Assembly (NCBI GenBank): GCA_914767715.1 | Contig: OU612069.1 | Coordinates: forward strand, 10,413,387-10,477,386 | DNA from: Membranipora membranacea | Lineage: Eukaryota > Bryozoa > Gymnolaemata > Cheilostomatida > Membraniporidae | DNA length: 64,000 nt | Reading direction: 5' to 3' | Shown: positions 39,601 to 50,900 of the stretch, piece by piece | Numbering within the stretch: position 1 is the first letter of the stretch | How the letters are laid out: the number at the start of each line of letters is the position of its first letter | Translations under genes and position numbers: made by a program | The notes under the pieces: generated by a model | What the model was told of the DNA's origin: nothing | What the model saw: the letters and a program-made list of their open reading frames with translations, nothing else | Databases searched by the model: none

Positions 39601-42600
39601 AGACTCCAGGAGATGGTGTAGATAATGACTGTGATGATGTAACGGATGAGGAGATATGTAATGGACTAGGTGAGTAAGCAACCTTCTACCTTCATATCAT
39701 ACCCCCCCCCACATTGCTGGCTGTTAATATGAGCTTCCCTTTCCTAGCTTTTATTGACAATCAGAAAGTGTATAAGAAAGAAAACTTGAATTAACCTATC
39801 CTTGCTACTCAATTACATTAGCATTTGGTAAGTATTATTTGAGGGGGCTTAATTCCATCATGCGGTTAGCGAATTTGTACAACTTATGTCGGATGTTGCA
39901 CATTTCCATTTAAACCTTCAGATCATCACAACTGTGTCAATTGTTCTGCGTATCGGGTACTTCGCATGTGGAATGAAATCTGGAATGTTTTCACAACATC
40001 TTTTTTTCTTCATAACGGTTAAGACCACTATCTTGGGACCAGTCTCACTGTTTAATTGGTATCACCATAAATACTTGAGGGGTATATCTGGTGGCACGAT
40101 GCATTACACTCTACACTTTCCACTCTATTGTTCATGGCCACTTAATTGCATTATAGCCATGAATCTCACTCTCTGTCTCTCAATAAAAATTTTCTTCTCC
40201 CGGCTTAATTCTCAACGCCGGGCGTCAAGAATAAACCAGCCTAGGCTGTCTCATTTATTACAAAACCGATGTGATGATTGTTCTTTTTCTGCCAAGTATT
40301 TTCATCATTTTTTCCTCAGCTCAGTAAACATTCCCTGATATTGTTGTTGTTGTTATTGTTGATACTCCTCCTGTGATCTCCTCCTGTGATCTCCTCTCAG
40401 ACTCTGTGTCTATTCTTAGATGATGATAACGATGGTTTGATTGACGAAGATTGCGCCAACCCACCAACTGCTTTCAGTTATCTTTTCGCCTTCATGGATA
40501 ATCTAGTGGAGTATCCCCTATACCAGCCTCTCAAAGTGTAAGCAACTTACATTTAAGCGTGTCTACCATTTGGTTCTGATGTACTGAGCGAATATAACTT
40601 AATAGAAAATCATTCGTTTTGGTTGTTGAAGCATGACAGTGGCTCATGACCTCAAAAGAGAAAAGTGAGAGAAAAGTTTGACTAATCTTGTACCTGTTAT
40701 GATTTCTTACAGTATGGCTTCAGCTACATGTCCAGGAGCCACAAGCGTACGTATGAGAACACCAAATGCACCCAATCACTTGAAATGTGACATCGCTGTT
40801 AATATAAATGAGGATGAGAATCAGTACTTCAGTCTATCTCAGTGGTTTAGACTCACAGATAACGGTGTTTATAACAGAGCAGTTCTGGTAGAGACTTCCT
40901 GTAAAGTGGACATAGCCGGATTTAACATGGACAAGTTCTCTAACGATGCATTCCTTGTGTTTGAAGCCTCCCAGCTGGGTGAGTTAATCACTGTGCTATC
41001 TGTAACCCTGTACTCCACTCTTCATGATGAATGATCATGTTTCATGATTCACAGAGCTGGTAATATACTGTAGAAAAGTATATTATCCTCTTTATCTCTT
41101 TTTTGTCTAGTGTTAAACCTTTACCCATATTATAATACTTCCAACAGGACGAGAGTATCGCACCATGTCTTATTATCCGACCACTATTGGATCAGTTATC
41201 TCAGTGATTGCTGTAAATGCTACTACAGTATCAGTAAGACTACCTACACACGGTAACAACCCATCTTCTAACCCTACAGTCAGACACCCAGTAACTAATC
41301 AAACATTCAACGCTGGACAAACATTCCAAGTCAGCATGACCCAGTATCAGGCTATGCAGGTTAGTATTATCATATTATTAATCATCCTTACAATAAATTA
41401 TGATATTGGCTGTAAAAATATGGAGGTTCAAACTGTGTCTCATCAGAATCATACAGCATACATAGTATGATGTCTACTATGATCGCTTTGATTCGCTCAC
41501 AGTTATGTTGCATGTGATACAAACATGAATTAGTACATAATTTTATTCTTTTTCTTATTTTTCCTCTTAGTTACAATCAGAAGGAGATTTATCAGGTACC
41601 ATAATCACATCTAACAGCGCTGATGTAGCAGTAACATCTGGTAATATAAGAGTGGGAATTGACTCTAGATCCAGGGATCATATCGTAGAACAACTTCCAC
41701 CATGGAATAGAGCTTGTGAGTAGCATTACGTTCAAATAAATCGCCAAAAATAGAGAGATTGAGCTTTTGAGGTAAATACTGTTTTTTTCTACCCCTTTAC
41801 ATGAGCGGCATATAGTCCTGGTATATATATATATACATGTTGCGGTATAGCCCGAGAAAACCCGCTGCAGTCATCTTCATATTATGTTCTTTTGTGATTT
41901 CCTTTAAAGTGACAGTCCTAGTAGGCCATGTTTGGTATGGTTTTACATACTGACTCTCGTGATCTGACTGGGCACGTAGATCACTGATAAACTAGGCTAT
42001 CATAACCACAAAGCAGGTGTCGTAAGGCTAAGCATGCATCATGCGTGACTTGAATTTGCGCATGTGCAAGAACACTGAGTTTAGTTTGGGTTCTGATTGC
42101 AACTTTGGAAAGGGGAAATGGGATATCCCCTGCATAAACTGTCAATAAGAATCAGCTAATAATCACAAGAGAGGATAACTATTAATAACAAATCCGCACG
42201 CTTTGGGGAGTATGTCACCAGAGCAGGTAGCCAATCAGATGGCTTCGGAATTCCGAGGCTCAATTTTGCAGAGATCAGCTCATGCCCAGAGCTGAGCATG
42301 CGCAGAATGATGGTTTTAAAGATCTCAGACTAAAAAAGTCATTAGGGCATATGAAATAAAACAGCCTGTGAACCTAATTGCAGTAAAGCTGCTTCAAAGT
42401 CTGAATATTGGGATCATAGCGGATCATAGTGATTAATTGCCTCCCCCTGACCACCATGATCCTTGCTCTAATAATTGCAATAAAACTAATTTCTATTTTC
42501 CACAATTAGCATTTTTTTCTTATTTTTATTTGCCCTATGAACTCACAATATTTGATTTACTGGGGTAATATATCAACTTATTTGTTAGGACTGGCACTTT

Positions 42601-44458
42601 AATAGTTACTGAGTACTTATTCTGTTTGATAAAATTGTAGCTAATGAGTGGGTTGTAGCAGCAAACGGTATGACTTCGTCAGAATTTGTAAAGTTTACTT
42701 GTGACAATGGAGCTTCTATATCATTCCCATCAGATAGCGGAGTCAACAGCCAGACATTCTCCTTCTCATCAGAAGGTAAATACTCATCTAAGTGTAAATT
42801 AACTACAAAATATGAAATGCTGAATACAAACAAATATATTGACTACTCAGCAACCTAACATTCACTAGATTTCAATATTTAATTAATTTAATTATTTCCT
42901 AAGGGTCATGAGTTCAAATCATATAAGGGTAGTGAGCCATCATTGATTTTTGTTACTATAGTTATAAAACATGTGCACCATTTTTGTTTAGTCAGGTTTT
43001 AATCCTGATTCTCACATTGAGTATTATGTGGTTGGTGATATAAACTCTGTTAACACATTATAATATATCAGGGGCTTCAGGTTTTGGTCAGGCACTTTTT
43101 GAATCGTGCAAATTAAGTGTTGAACATTAATCATCATACTCAACAGCCGGATTGATTGGCGGAGGAGTATATCCTGGGTTTTATTATGTTTATGGTAAGG
43201 TGTTATGTTGTTTGACACAGCCATTGAACACTTTGATGACACATATCGCCATCACCCAAAAGCCAACACAAATCATTATTAGGTATCATCAGATTTAATA
43301 ATGTAAAATATTCGGCATTGTTTATGTGACATGCTTTGCCTTTGATAAAAACGCACAAAGCAGCTTCTTGCATTATTACTTATGCACAAGTAATAGCAAT
43401 ATAAAGTTGTAAATATGTTATATTATATTATTATATATATATATATATATAAACAATATTAATAAATGGCAAATTGCATCACATTAATGGTTTGTTTATT
43501 TATTTATCACAGGTCAAGCTGAGATGTTCGAGGTACCACAGAACTATTCGGGACGAGTTACTTCTTCTAATGGTAACTGTCAGCTGTATGTCATCACCAG
43601 AAGTCAGGCTACTAAATCTGCACCTCTATTAGGAGACCCTACCATGGCCACAGTCGTCCCAGTGGTCAGTGAAATAAAGCGTAAATAGTAACATAATACA
43701 GATATAGGCTGTCGCAAGAAACTTTGGAAGGCTCATACGACGTGATTTAAAATCATTTCAATCTTCTGTATTCCAGGCTGCATAAATGAACTGAGGACTC
43801 ATTTATCTACAAAATTTTCTTCATTTTTTTCCAGTCTCAATACATCACAACTGCTCGCTTCACAATCCCCAAGAAGCCCTGGAGACGTCTGAGGAATGGA
43901 GAGATTGATAACTACAGGTCTACTCTGGTTATGGTAGCTAGGACAGATCAGACTAATTCTATCAGACTAGATGGTAACCTACTGACTACCTGGCAGAGTA
44001 TCAGCGGATCTTCTTACTCTGTAGCTAGAGAACAGGTATGATACTCTTATCATACATCAACACATCAAACAGCCACACATAACAGCCACACAGGATGATG
44101 AAGATGTCATTTTCATTTGATTTCATTAGATTCTATTTGACTATTGGAAAACTACTCTCTAATTTACTTATCAGTGGATGCTTCATCTCAATGCTGGCTT
44201 GTATAAAAGAGTTTAAAAAAACCAAAATTTTCTAATTTTTAAACCTCAGGCTGCTAACTTTTATCTAGTTGTTTCGTTCCTCCTGCAGAGTAATGTCTGT
44301 TTGTACATGTCGTTGCGTCTTGTTTATTGTAGATTGATAGGAGAGCAGATGATCAATCTTCTCTGATACAGAGTGAAAATGGTGAGAGGTTCGAGGCTCG
44401 ACTCTGGGCTGTAGCTGACAGAGAGAGCTTCGCTTATACTCTGGGTCTCAACTACTAA
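25454..44458 (+). CDS. Secreted protein with three IgGFc-binding modules and two acidic linkers, copy 2 (complete)
   Basis: 32 exons: 25454-25514, 27632-27770, 28197-28377, 28657-28822, 30396-30610, 31243-31402, 31678-31768, 31944-32094, 32381-32469, 32739-32753, 33121-33268, 33614-33737, 33872-33993, 35789-35900, 36399-36563, 36909-37030, 37260-37371, 37655-37761, 38155-38250, 38402-38549, 38875-38965, 39119-39312, 39472-39669, 40420-40537, 40713-40978, 41148-41359, 41571-41715, 42641-42775, 43147-43194, 43513-43664, 43835-44035, 44333-44458. Sum 4,410 nt, 1,469 aa, phases consistent at every junction. The start is the first ATG after an in-frame TAG (25355-25357). Residues 1-20 are a signal peptide (MKYYLALAAFLLSSASFIFV). 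Module 1 is about 22-472 (SKGRSFVVSFL, ISGTYVLSSAPIAVFSGN, DHLAEQ at 249); linker 1 is 480-513; module 2 is about 514-980 (DHCVEQIPP at 738); linker 2 is 983-1015; module 3 is about 1016-1469 (DHIVEQLPP at 1237). There is no transmembrane segment, so it is probably secreted and adhesive or mucus-like. Function is inferred from family only. Confidence 0.92.
26363..26562. repeat. Two tandem 100-bp units in intron 1 of copy 2
   Basis: CATTGGAGTTTGTTCTTG starts at 26363 and again at 26463. The two units are almost identical. Intron 1 (25515-27631) otherwise shows nothing coding. Confidence 0.88.
28823..30395. other. Intron 4 of copy 2, 1.57 kb
   Basis: Largest intron without a recognisable element. 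It contains a short GGGTCTGACT repeat near 29264-29290 and a poly-C run near 30100. Copy 1 is not available for comparison here. Confidence 0.6.
32250..32348. repeat. 18-bp minisatellite in intron 8 of copy 2
   Basis: Units of the type GGACATGTGTTTGGACGC, about five. The copy-1 counterpart (about 860-950) is rearranged with degenerate units (GGACATGGACATGAGTCTGG-like), so the array has turned over since duplication. Confidence 0.8.
32739..32753 (+). other. 15-nt micro-exon (exon 10, copy 2)
   Basis: Five codons of sequence flanked by a T-rich AG acceptor and a GTAAGT donor. Intron phase is 2 on both sides, so inclusion or skipping keeps the frame; inclusion gives IDGQTGSIQ. The copy-1 equivalent is 1313-1327, identical in sequence and splice sites. 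Without it, exon 9 still joins exon 11 in frame, so it may be alternatively spliced. Confidence 0.75.
33614..33737 (+). other. Exon 12 of copy 2: Asp-rich metal-binding-type linker 1
   Basis: This exon encodes residues 473-513 and carries two DNDxDG loops (DGIDNDCDGQLDEE and DSIDNDQDGLTDEDC) with paired cysteines. The pattern resembles thrombospondin type-3 calcium loops and the MopE-like putative metal-binding motif found mostly in bacterial surface proteins. It sits exactly between IgGFc modules 1 and 2. The copy-1 equivalent is 4208-4331 and encodes the same residues. Calcium or other metal binding is inferred from the motif only. Confidence 0.8.
34952..34998. repeat. 47-bp hairpin in intron 13 of copy 2
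   Basis: CAGTTCTGCCTTCTCAC pairs with GTGAGAAGGCAGAACTG across a 13-base loop. Copy 1 has only a short GGTGACAGTTCGTCACC stem at the same place, so the hairpin was gained in copy 2 or lost in copy 1. Confidence 0.75.
35128..35674. mobile_element. 547-bp fold-back element with 8-bp TSD, intron 13 of copy 2
   Basis: It is flanked by ACATCATA at 35120-35127 and 35675-35682; copy 1 has one ACATCATA at the same site. Arms are inverted: ACTTGCCTGCATTCC at left matches, inverted and diverged, the right arm near 35560-35660. A half of another fold-back family (GAGCTCAGAAAACTGTCT at about 35309-35326) lies inside. The 8-bp TSD fits hAT- or Mutator-like transposition. Confidence 0.75.
39472..40537 (+). 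other. Exons 23-24 of copy 2: Asp-rich linker 2, split by an intron
   Basis: Residues 983-1015 contain DGVDNDCDDVTDEE and DDDNDGLIDEDC, a second version of the acidic linker, placed between IgGFc modules 2 and 3. Unlike linker 1, it is interrupted by an intron (39670-40419) in the middle of the second loop, so the two linkers have different exon structures. The copy-1 equivalents are 10590-10787 and 11551-11668. Confidence 0.78.
41908..42598. mobile_element. 691-bp MITE with TTAA target duplication, intron 27 of copy 2
   Basis: Terminal inverted repeats AGTGACAGTCCTA (left) and TAGGACTGGCACT (right; one mismatch when inverted) are flanked by TTAA at 41904-41907 and 42599-42602. Copy 1 shows the empty site (CCTTTAATAATTAC, single TTAA). 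No transposase is seen. TTAA duplication is the hallmark of piggyBac-type transposition. Confidence 0.85.
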
Positions 44459-44653
44459 ATCCATCAACCAAAACACAATCATTGTAACTGCTATATAGGA
44501 CGCACCTTAGTGGTTACTGCTGATTTAAAACTTAGCTAAGTTCCTAACAGCCAGCAGATTTCGAGACGCAGATACTGATCTAGAATTTTATATTCCAATA
44601 CTTGCCCAACATCACTTATCACTCATATCACTTATTCCATTACATTTCTGTGA

Positions 44654-44659
44654 AATAAA
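44654..44659 (+). terminator. Candidate polyadenylation signal of copy 2
   Basis: AATAAA lies 196 bases after the stop codon of copy 2. The aligned position in copy 1 (about 16358-16364) reads AAACAAAAG instead of AAATAAAAG, so copy 1 lacks this hexamer. Confidence 0.5.
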
Positions 44660-44884
44660 AGATATTTTATACATTCCAAGTGCAAAGCTTCAGATGTCTC
44701 TTAGCGTACATGCTTCACTTCAATTTCTTTCACATGAAAGGTACTCAAGGCGTAAGGTTTTCATATTACCCAGTTCACTACTCGGATACAGATAATGGTT
44801 AGCGTGACTTTCACCTGCTTATTATTTTACTATTTGTATGAATATGGAGTTAAAGTTATGGAAGTAGGCAATCCAAGAACTTCA

Positions 44885-47800
44885 ATTTCGAATACAGAGG
44901 AATTATACAACTTTTGCATATCAAGATGTCAATCTTTTTTACTAGATGCATAATTTCATGTTTACTTTTAATCGCACTCAAGGCTATAACTCGCTATAAT
45001 CACATTTTAACTTTTTTTTTTTTCAAAATTCTTGTTGTATTATAAAATTTGTGTTTTAGAGGGAACAGAATTTCATGAAGGAAATACGCAGTCATGTTAT
45101 GAATTTTAAATAAAATCCACCAAAAGTTTTATGACAAATATTGATAATAATTATGATCAATTTAACTCATGTTCAATAAGAAGAGACATCTAAACACAAA
45201 TTAAATTTATAATCAACAGACAATTCAGGTGCTAAAAAGAATCACTTCACTTACTTACTATGTACTGCGCCTTACCTGCCTGACAGAATTTTAGTAATGT
45301 AGCTCTAGGCGGAAAAGAGATAATTATGTTTTGTACCATCGATGAGTACTGTTCTCCTTGGTACGGGGTATGTTGTATTTTTTCAAAGGGGGTTTTAGTT
45401 GCCTGAGATCAGCCCTGCCAATCATTTTATTGGGAAGACATTTGAGTAACCAAGGAGAACTAACTCCTTGGTGTAACACAGACTTTTACTGCACTAGGTT
45501 GCTAGGCCTGCCGCCGATTGTTGCATGCATCAGTAAATAATGATGCCTGATAAAGATATTGAAATACCTGTCTAATTCAATGCTTTAAATATATGAGTAT
45601 ATTTCGTGATTGTGTCACACGAAAAGCTTCCCGTTCTTACCATAAACTTTCAGGCTGAAATCTGAACTTAGTGAATAAGTATATGGGAGACTGGACTGGA
45701 GCTATCTCGTTAACTAGATGTCATTTAGACATCTGTCTGAGTTATCTTTCATGATAAATAGAGAAGTAAGATTTATCACGTTTTTACACTTGAATTTGAA
45801 CTTTGCATAATGTAAGCTGGACTGGACGGACCTACAAATTCCTGATCTAAGTTACATTTTTGTTGTGTCAATCACTTCTACCAATGAACTTAGTTCATTG
45901 CTTCTACCAAGGAGTTACCACTTGCTTCTAGTTCTACTGATCCATTCACAAATATTTATTTTTTATAACAAAGCTTGAAAAGAAACTTTGATAAATTGCC
46001 CTGATACAAATAATCAGCACTTGAAATGGTTTGACCTGTAATGTAATTCTTGGCTTTAGTTTTGGGCTAACTTGCTTAGGGCTCATCGCCCATCGCTCGT
46101 AGCAAGTTTAGGTCTGCTTTGTTGCTAGGAGTTGTCAGTTCCCCAAGATGATTTATGCGCATGTGATAGTTGGGATCACTAGAAGACAAATAATATATCG
46201 CTACCCCGTAATTGATGATGATCTATCTATATTGGTATTGCTGAGTTGAAATGTTCCAGAATTACACTATATGGATAGAATAGAGGTTGAAATACTACTA
46301 ATTCGTACCAGAATTTAGCTGATGACACCTCAATATTAAAAAAGGACAGCATAGTAAAATCGAGATTTTGAGGTGCGGATTGTTTACTAACAGATGGTGA
46401 TAAGGAAGCATTGGTTTCAGAAAAAGTGATGCATATTTTCAATGTTGCAATGAATCTACCACTGCTTGTGATAAGCCTATCCTGAGACAGCCATCCTAAG
46501 CCCTCTACTGCTAGATAATATCACTGCCATTGTTGCCATCTTTGCTGCCTAGTACCAGGAGTGAGTGAAGAATCCAGTACAGTGGCCATTGCATAACAAG
46601 GACTGAGTCGTTCTACTGTAGTTGAAGTGAAGTTGCTGTTCTGTTGTGAGTGTGTTTTATTCTAATACTTTAGCTAACTGTTTGTCATTCCACACAGGCA
46701 ATCTGTTATTCGTGCAAGTCTAGTGCTTGAGTGCACTTGTGGTGAGGCCTGTCCTTGACAACTTTGACACGCAACCACTGGACTTGCAGCTGGCATGTGG
46801 ATCAGTGTAGTAAAAAAAAGTAGTTGCTCCTACATACTGTCTATTGATCTCATGTTGTTGATAAATTACGTCAATAGATCTAGTTTCTCTTGACAGACTT
46901 TTTTTTCGACCTGAACAAAGCTTGTAAAGACAGACTACCATAGATAAATCGTCTGATTCATCTGGTTGTGGTCTATGACATGTGCAATGTAGTGCAAGTT
47001 GATAGATCGGGCTGTCTCCGATGAAGCTTGGGTGGACTAAGACTGCTGGTAGTTAGGCCAACTTAGGGTATTTACTGTTCAGTGGGCATAGTATCCAGCA
47101 CCATCATCTACGGCTGTGACTCGGGGAAACGTATCCTCATACTAGGAAACCCCTTGTTTAGGCTATAGTCATTAGTCAGAGCACTACAATGGGGCCGTCG
47201 TTGAATTGGAATCATCATTATGAATTCTAGACCCTAGCTCTGCTTGTTCTGATAAAATTGAAATATTAGGAAGAGCATCTTAAACCAAGATACCTGGAAT
47301 AAGTTGTGGTTATCAAGATCTACTGCAGCTGAGTTACCTTTCAGTCTTATTGAACGCTAAGCTTTGTTTAAATTAACTATAATATTGACAGATATGTGGA
47401 AGAACAAATCACTCTAATAGTCGGATTGCTCATAAATAGCCTACGACTTTGCCAGGGACATAGCAGTACTATTCCCATAGATACCTCTGTGACCAGATTA
47501 ATAACTAGAAGTTAATGCATTGTTGTTGATATGATAAACAGGAGCACAAAAAACTTTATCTGCTCTTTGTGTTATTTTCCACCAATAGGTTTTCTACTGA
47601 TTTATAGCTAGTTTAGCTATATCTGTCATCTTGCATGTAATTAAAAAATGACATCAGTTTTATACTCTTACTTGTCTGACAGATGAAGATTAAACTCTTA
47701 TCAGCGATCCAAATTATATTCTTTCCTTCTTTAGAATAGAATATTTGACCCCACAAGCCATCATAGGCACGGTTTGCTCATACACATGTGAAGAGCTATG

Positions 47801-47930
47801 TGTACCAGTATACAATGATGATAGAGATGATAAGGTACTATATGGTCATCTGATATCGCCACTTGTCATACCAACTGGAGGCAGATTTATAGTTAGCCCT
47901 GCTATATTACATCAGTCGCCCAGACCAGAG
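44885..47930. other. Intergenic sequence between copy 2 and the PP2C gene
   Basis: No gene supported. The stretch is A/T-rich; there is a short inverted pair (GTTCTCCTTGGT near 45351 and ACCAAGGAGAAC near 45449). The reading frame of the first PP2C exon is open upstream to about 47745, but MGQTLSEP at 47937 is the expected start, so that part is taken as 5' UTR or intergenic. Confidence 0.5.
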
Positions 47931-47936
47931 AGCAGT

Positions 47937-50900
47937 ATGGGGCAAACACTCAGTGAACCAATCACTAATAAGCACACTTCTGTCAGCTCCAACAGGTATC
48001 AGTCTGATTCTATTCACTGCCTGTCAACTGATTCTTATTACATATAAAATACGCTATCAACAATCAACAGCAGCTCCTGTGGCTTTGGTTGATGTCTAAT
48101 GCTGTCCATGTTGTTCTTATTTGACTGATGATGTTTTGATAATGACGGTGAGTAGACCCTCATATATGAACACTATTATGTTCACTAGAGTATACAAGCT
48201 TGATTGTCATACCTTGAATTTATCAGCGCTTGATAACAAAAGCCCTATATATAATATTCGAATTGCAAGCAGCTCATGGCACTTTTTGTACATGGTATTT
48301 CTGTAATTTACATTGATCATTAATGTCTTTTAAATAAATTTTGTGAGCAATGTATCAATATTTCAATTTCTAATTTAAAGTTTTATAAGAGTGGCGGTGA
48401 GTTGTATGCAGGGATGGCGTATTAACATGGAGGACGCTCATACACATTTACTGGCCCTGCCTGGAGATCCATTATCTGCTTTCTTCGGAGTATTTGATGG
48501 CCATGGTGGATCAGCTATAGCGCAGTATACCAGCCATCACTTACATAAAAAGATAGTGCAGCAGCCACACTACAGTATGTACCAATATGTATTACATACC
48601 TACATCTACATAAATTCCCAGCGTATATCTCTACAGTGATAATAGTAGATTGCACACAGTATTCTTTTGTATTCATATTTCTTCTGGTAAAATAACAGTT
48701 GACTCGTGTAGTCAGCAGGTATTCAGAAGTGGTCCAACCGCATGTCCTAGGCCTACTTTAGACCGACGACCAAATGGTCCAAGTTCTTAATAAATATACT
48801 TATAGAGCCCAGCAGGATTCTAGTTGCCCATATTCACAGTTGATTAAACGATGAAGGCATTTGAATATATTCAAAATGCTCGTGTGTCTTTTTGGATGAG
48901 ACTTTGTGGACATTTAAATAAGCTGACAGTATAACAGCCTTTCTATCTTATTATCTATTAGGTAAAGGAGATATAGAGTCCGCTCTAAAACACGGATTTC
49001 TTCAGTTAGACAGAGATATGGCTAATGGTAAGATATACACACATAATTAATAAACTAGACCCACAGTCCTGTAATACTACAGAGCAGTTAAGTATTCACA
49101 GGAGGAGATGTTCCTTATTTTGCCCATGCCTATAATATCTAACTTTGAGCCTACAGTGGGTATCGCAGTACAGCAGTTGTCCCGGTTACCACCTGTCATT
49201 ATCCATCCTGTGCACATGTCCCAGCCATCTGAGGTTTTTTTCTATCACGATGTCTGTCATGAAAAGTCCTGCACGCCACATTCATTATGGTTCGCAGTTG
49301 CCTCATCATGAAAGCACTGAATTTTTCGCCTGTGTCCTATAGTTGGGCCATGATTCTGCTCCATATAGTAGGGAAGACAATATAACTGCTCTATAGACCT
49401 TGCACTTTACCATGATAATAATATGCCTATTTTTCCAAACGCACCACTCGCTATACCTATTCTGTTCCCGATTTCCTTATCTATCCGGGCGTTGTTAGAG
49501 ACTGTACTTCCCAGGTACTTGAAGTCTGTGTCATGAACGCTAGGATCTTGATCAATTATTGTGGCTTCAGGGTCTGGATGGGAGCGGAAAAGCTTCACCG
49601 GCTGGTATAGGCACCCAGTCTTCTTTATATTGATCCTCAAACTGAACTGTGCTGCGATCGATCCGAGCGAGCCATCGATCAGCTTCTGGATGTCCTCCGC
49701 GCTGTGGGCCACCACTGCACTTTCAGCGAATAGCATCTCTCTCACCAAGTTTTTCTTGGTTTGGGTTTTGGCTTTGAGTTGGGGCACATTGAAACGATCT
49801 GCATGGTGGCGCATCTGTGTATAAATGCTTTCTCTTGAATATCTTGATGCTACTTCAAGCATAGCAGACAGGTACACCCAGACAGGTACACCCAGACAGG
49901 TGCACCCAGACAGGTACACTGAGAAAAGCGTTGGGGCTAGCACACATCCTTGTTTGACTCCATTTGTCACAGCACAACCTTCAGAAATGCCAGTGTCTTG
50001 CGCTACTTGAGCTTGCATACCATCATGTAGAGCCTTTATCAGGTTGATAACCTTCTCCGTCAAGCCAAACCCCCCCCCCCAATAGGCGCCAAAGGCCATC
50101 TCTGGATACTATGTCAAAGGCTTTGGAAAAGTCCATGAAAACAGCATAGAGGGGCATGTCCATAGTGATTCTTCCACTTCTAAAGCCGCACTGGGTATCT
50201 GGTAGGAAGTTCGGTGTAATCTCACAATTAATTCTGTTGAGGATTATACAGGCCATTATTTTGCCATCTTTCCACAGAATGGAGATTCCTCGATAGTTCC
50301 CGCTGTCTCTTCTGCTTCTTTTTTTAAATATTGCGGTTATATGGCGTCTTTCCAATCTTGCGGTATTTGCTTTGTCTTCCAGATGATCACTATCAGCTCA
50401 AAGAGTCTTTCTTTGCTAAAGTAAATCTACCTAATATCGACTCCTCTCTGGTAACATGAAATAACGTGATGAAAGACATTATTTTACTTGTATGTAAAGA
50501 TTTGATCTGGTAGAGAGCAATGAAACAGTCCATCGAAGGTCTGAGTTTTACTTAAGGTCAATAGAATCAGAACCTTTTATACTTCTCTGAAAAAGTTTCA
50601 ATTAATTAAAGCAGCAGCTTGTTGCCAGACACATACTATTGTAAAGCTGTTGAACCTTGACCTTAGAATAATAGCACTATTCATCTTTTTTGTTCAGGTA
50701 ATGACTGAAACTTATTCTTACACAAACATTTGTATCAGTATCATGTTGGGCGACTAGTAGACTGCTGTAATAAGTTGTAGTTCATGTTAGCCAGGATATC
50801 CCTGGAGTTGCCCATAGCGCTAAGCTGGCTGAATTCTTCTTGGTATGCATGAGCTTAGGTGAGAGACCTAAACTTAAAACCTTACAGAATAATACGTCCT

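Noticed and set aside
47745-47936. Open frame upstream of and in frame with MGQTLSEP
   Set aside because: The MGxxxS start fits the family's known N-terminus, so the upstream part is likely untranslated.
50380-50450. Exon-like stretch after an AG (CTTTGTCTTCCAG) with an open frame and a following GT
   Set aside because: Its minus strand continues the LINE reverse transcriptase (IWKTKQIPQDWK before LERRHITAIF), and including it would break the PP2C SGTTAV region and phase.
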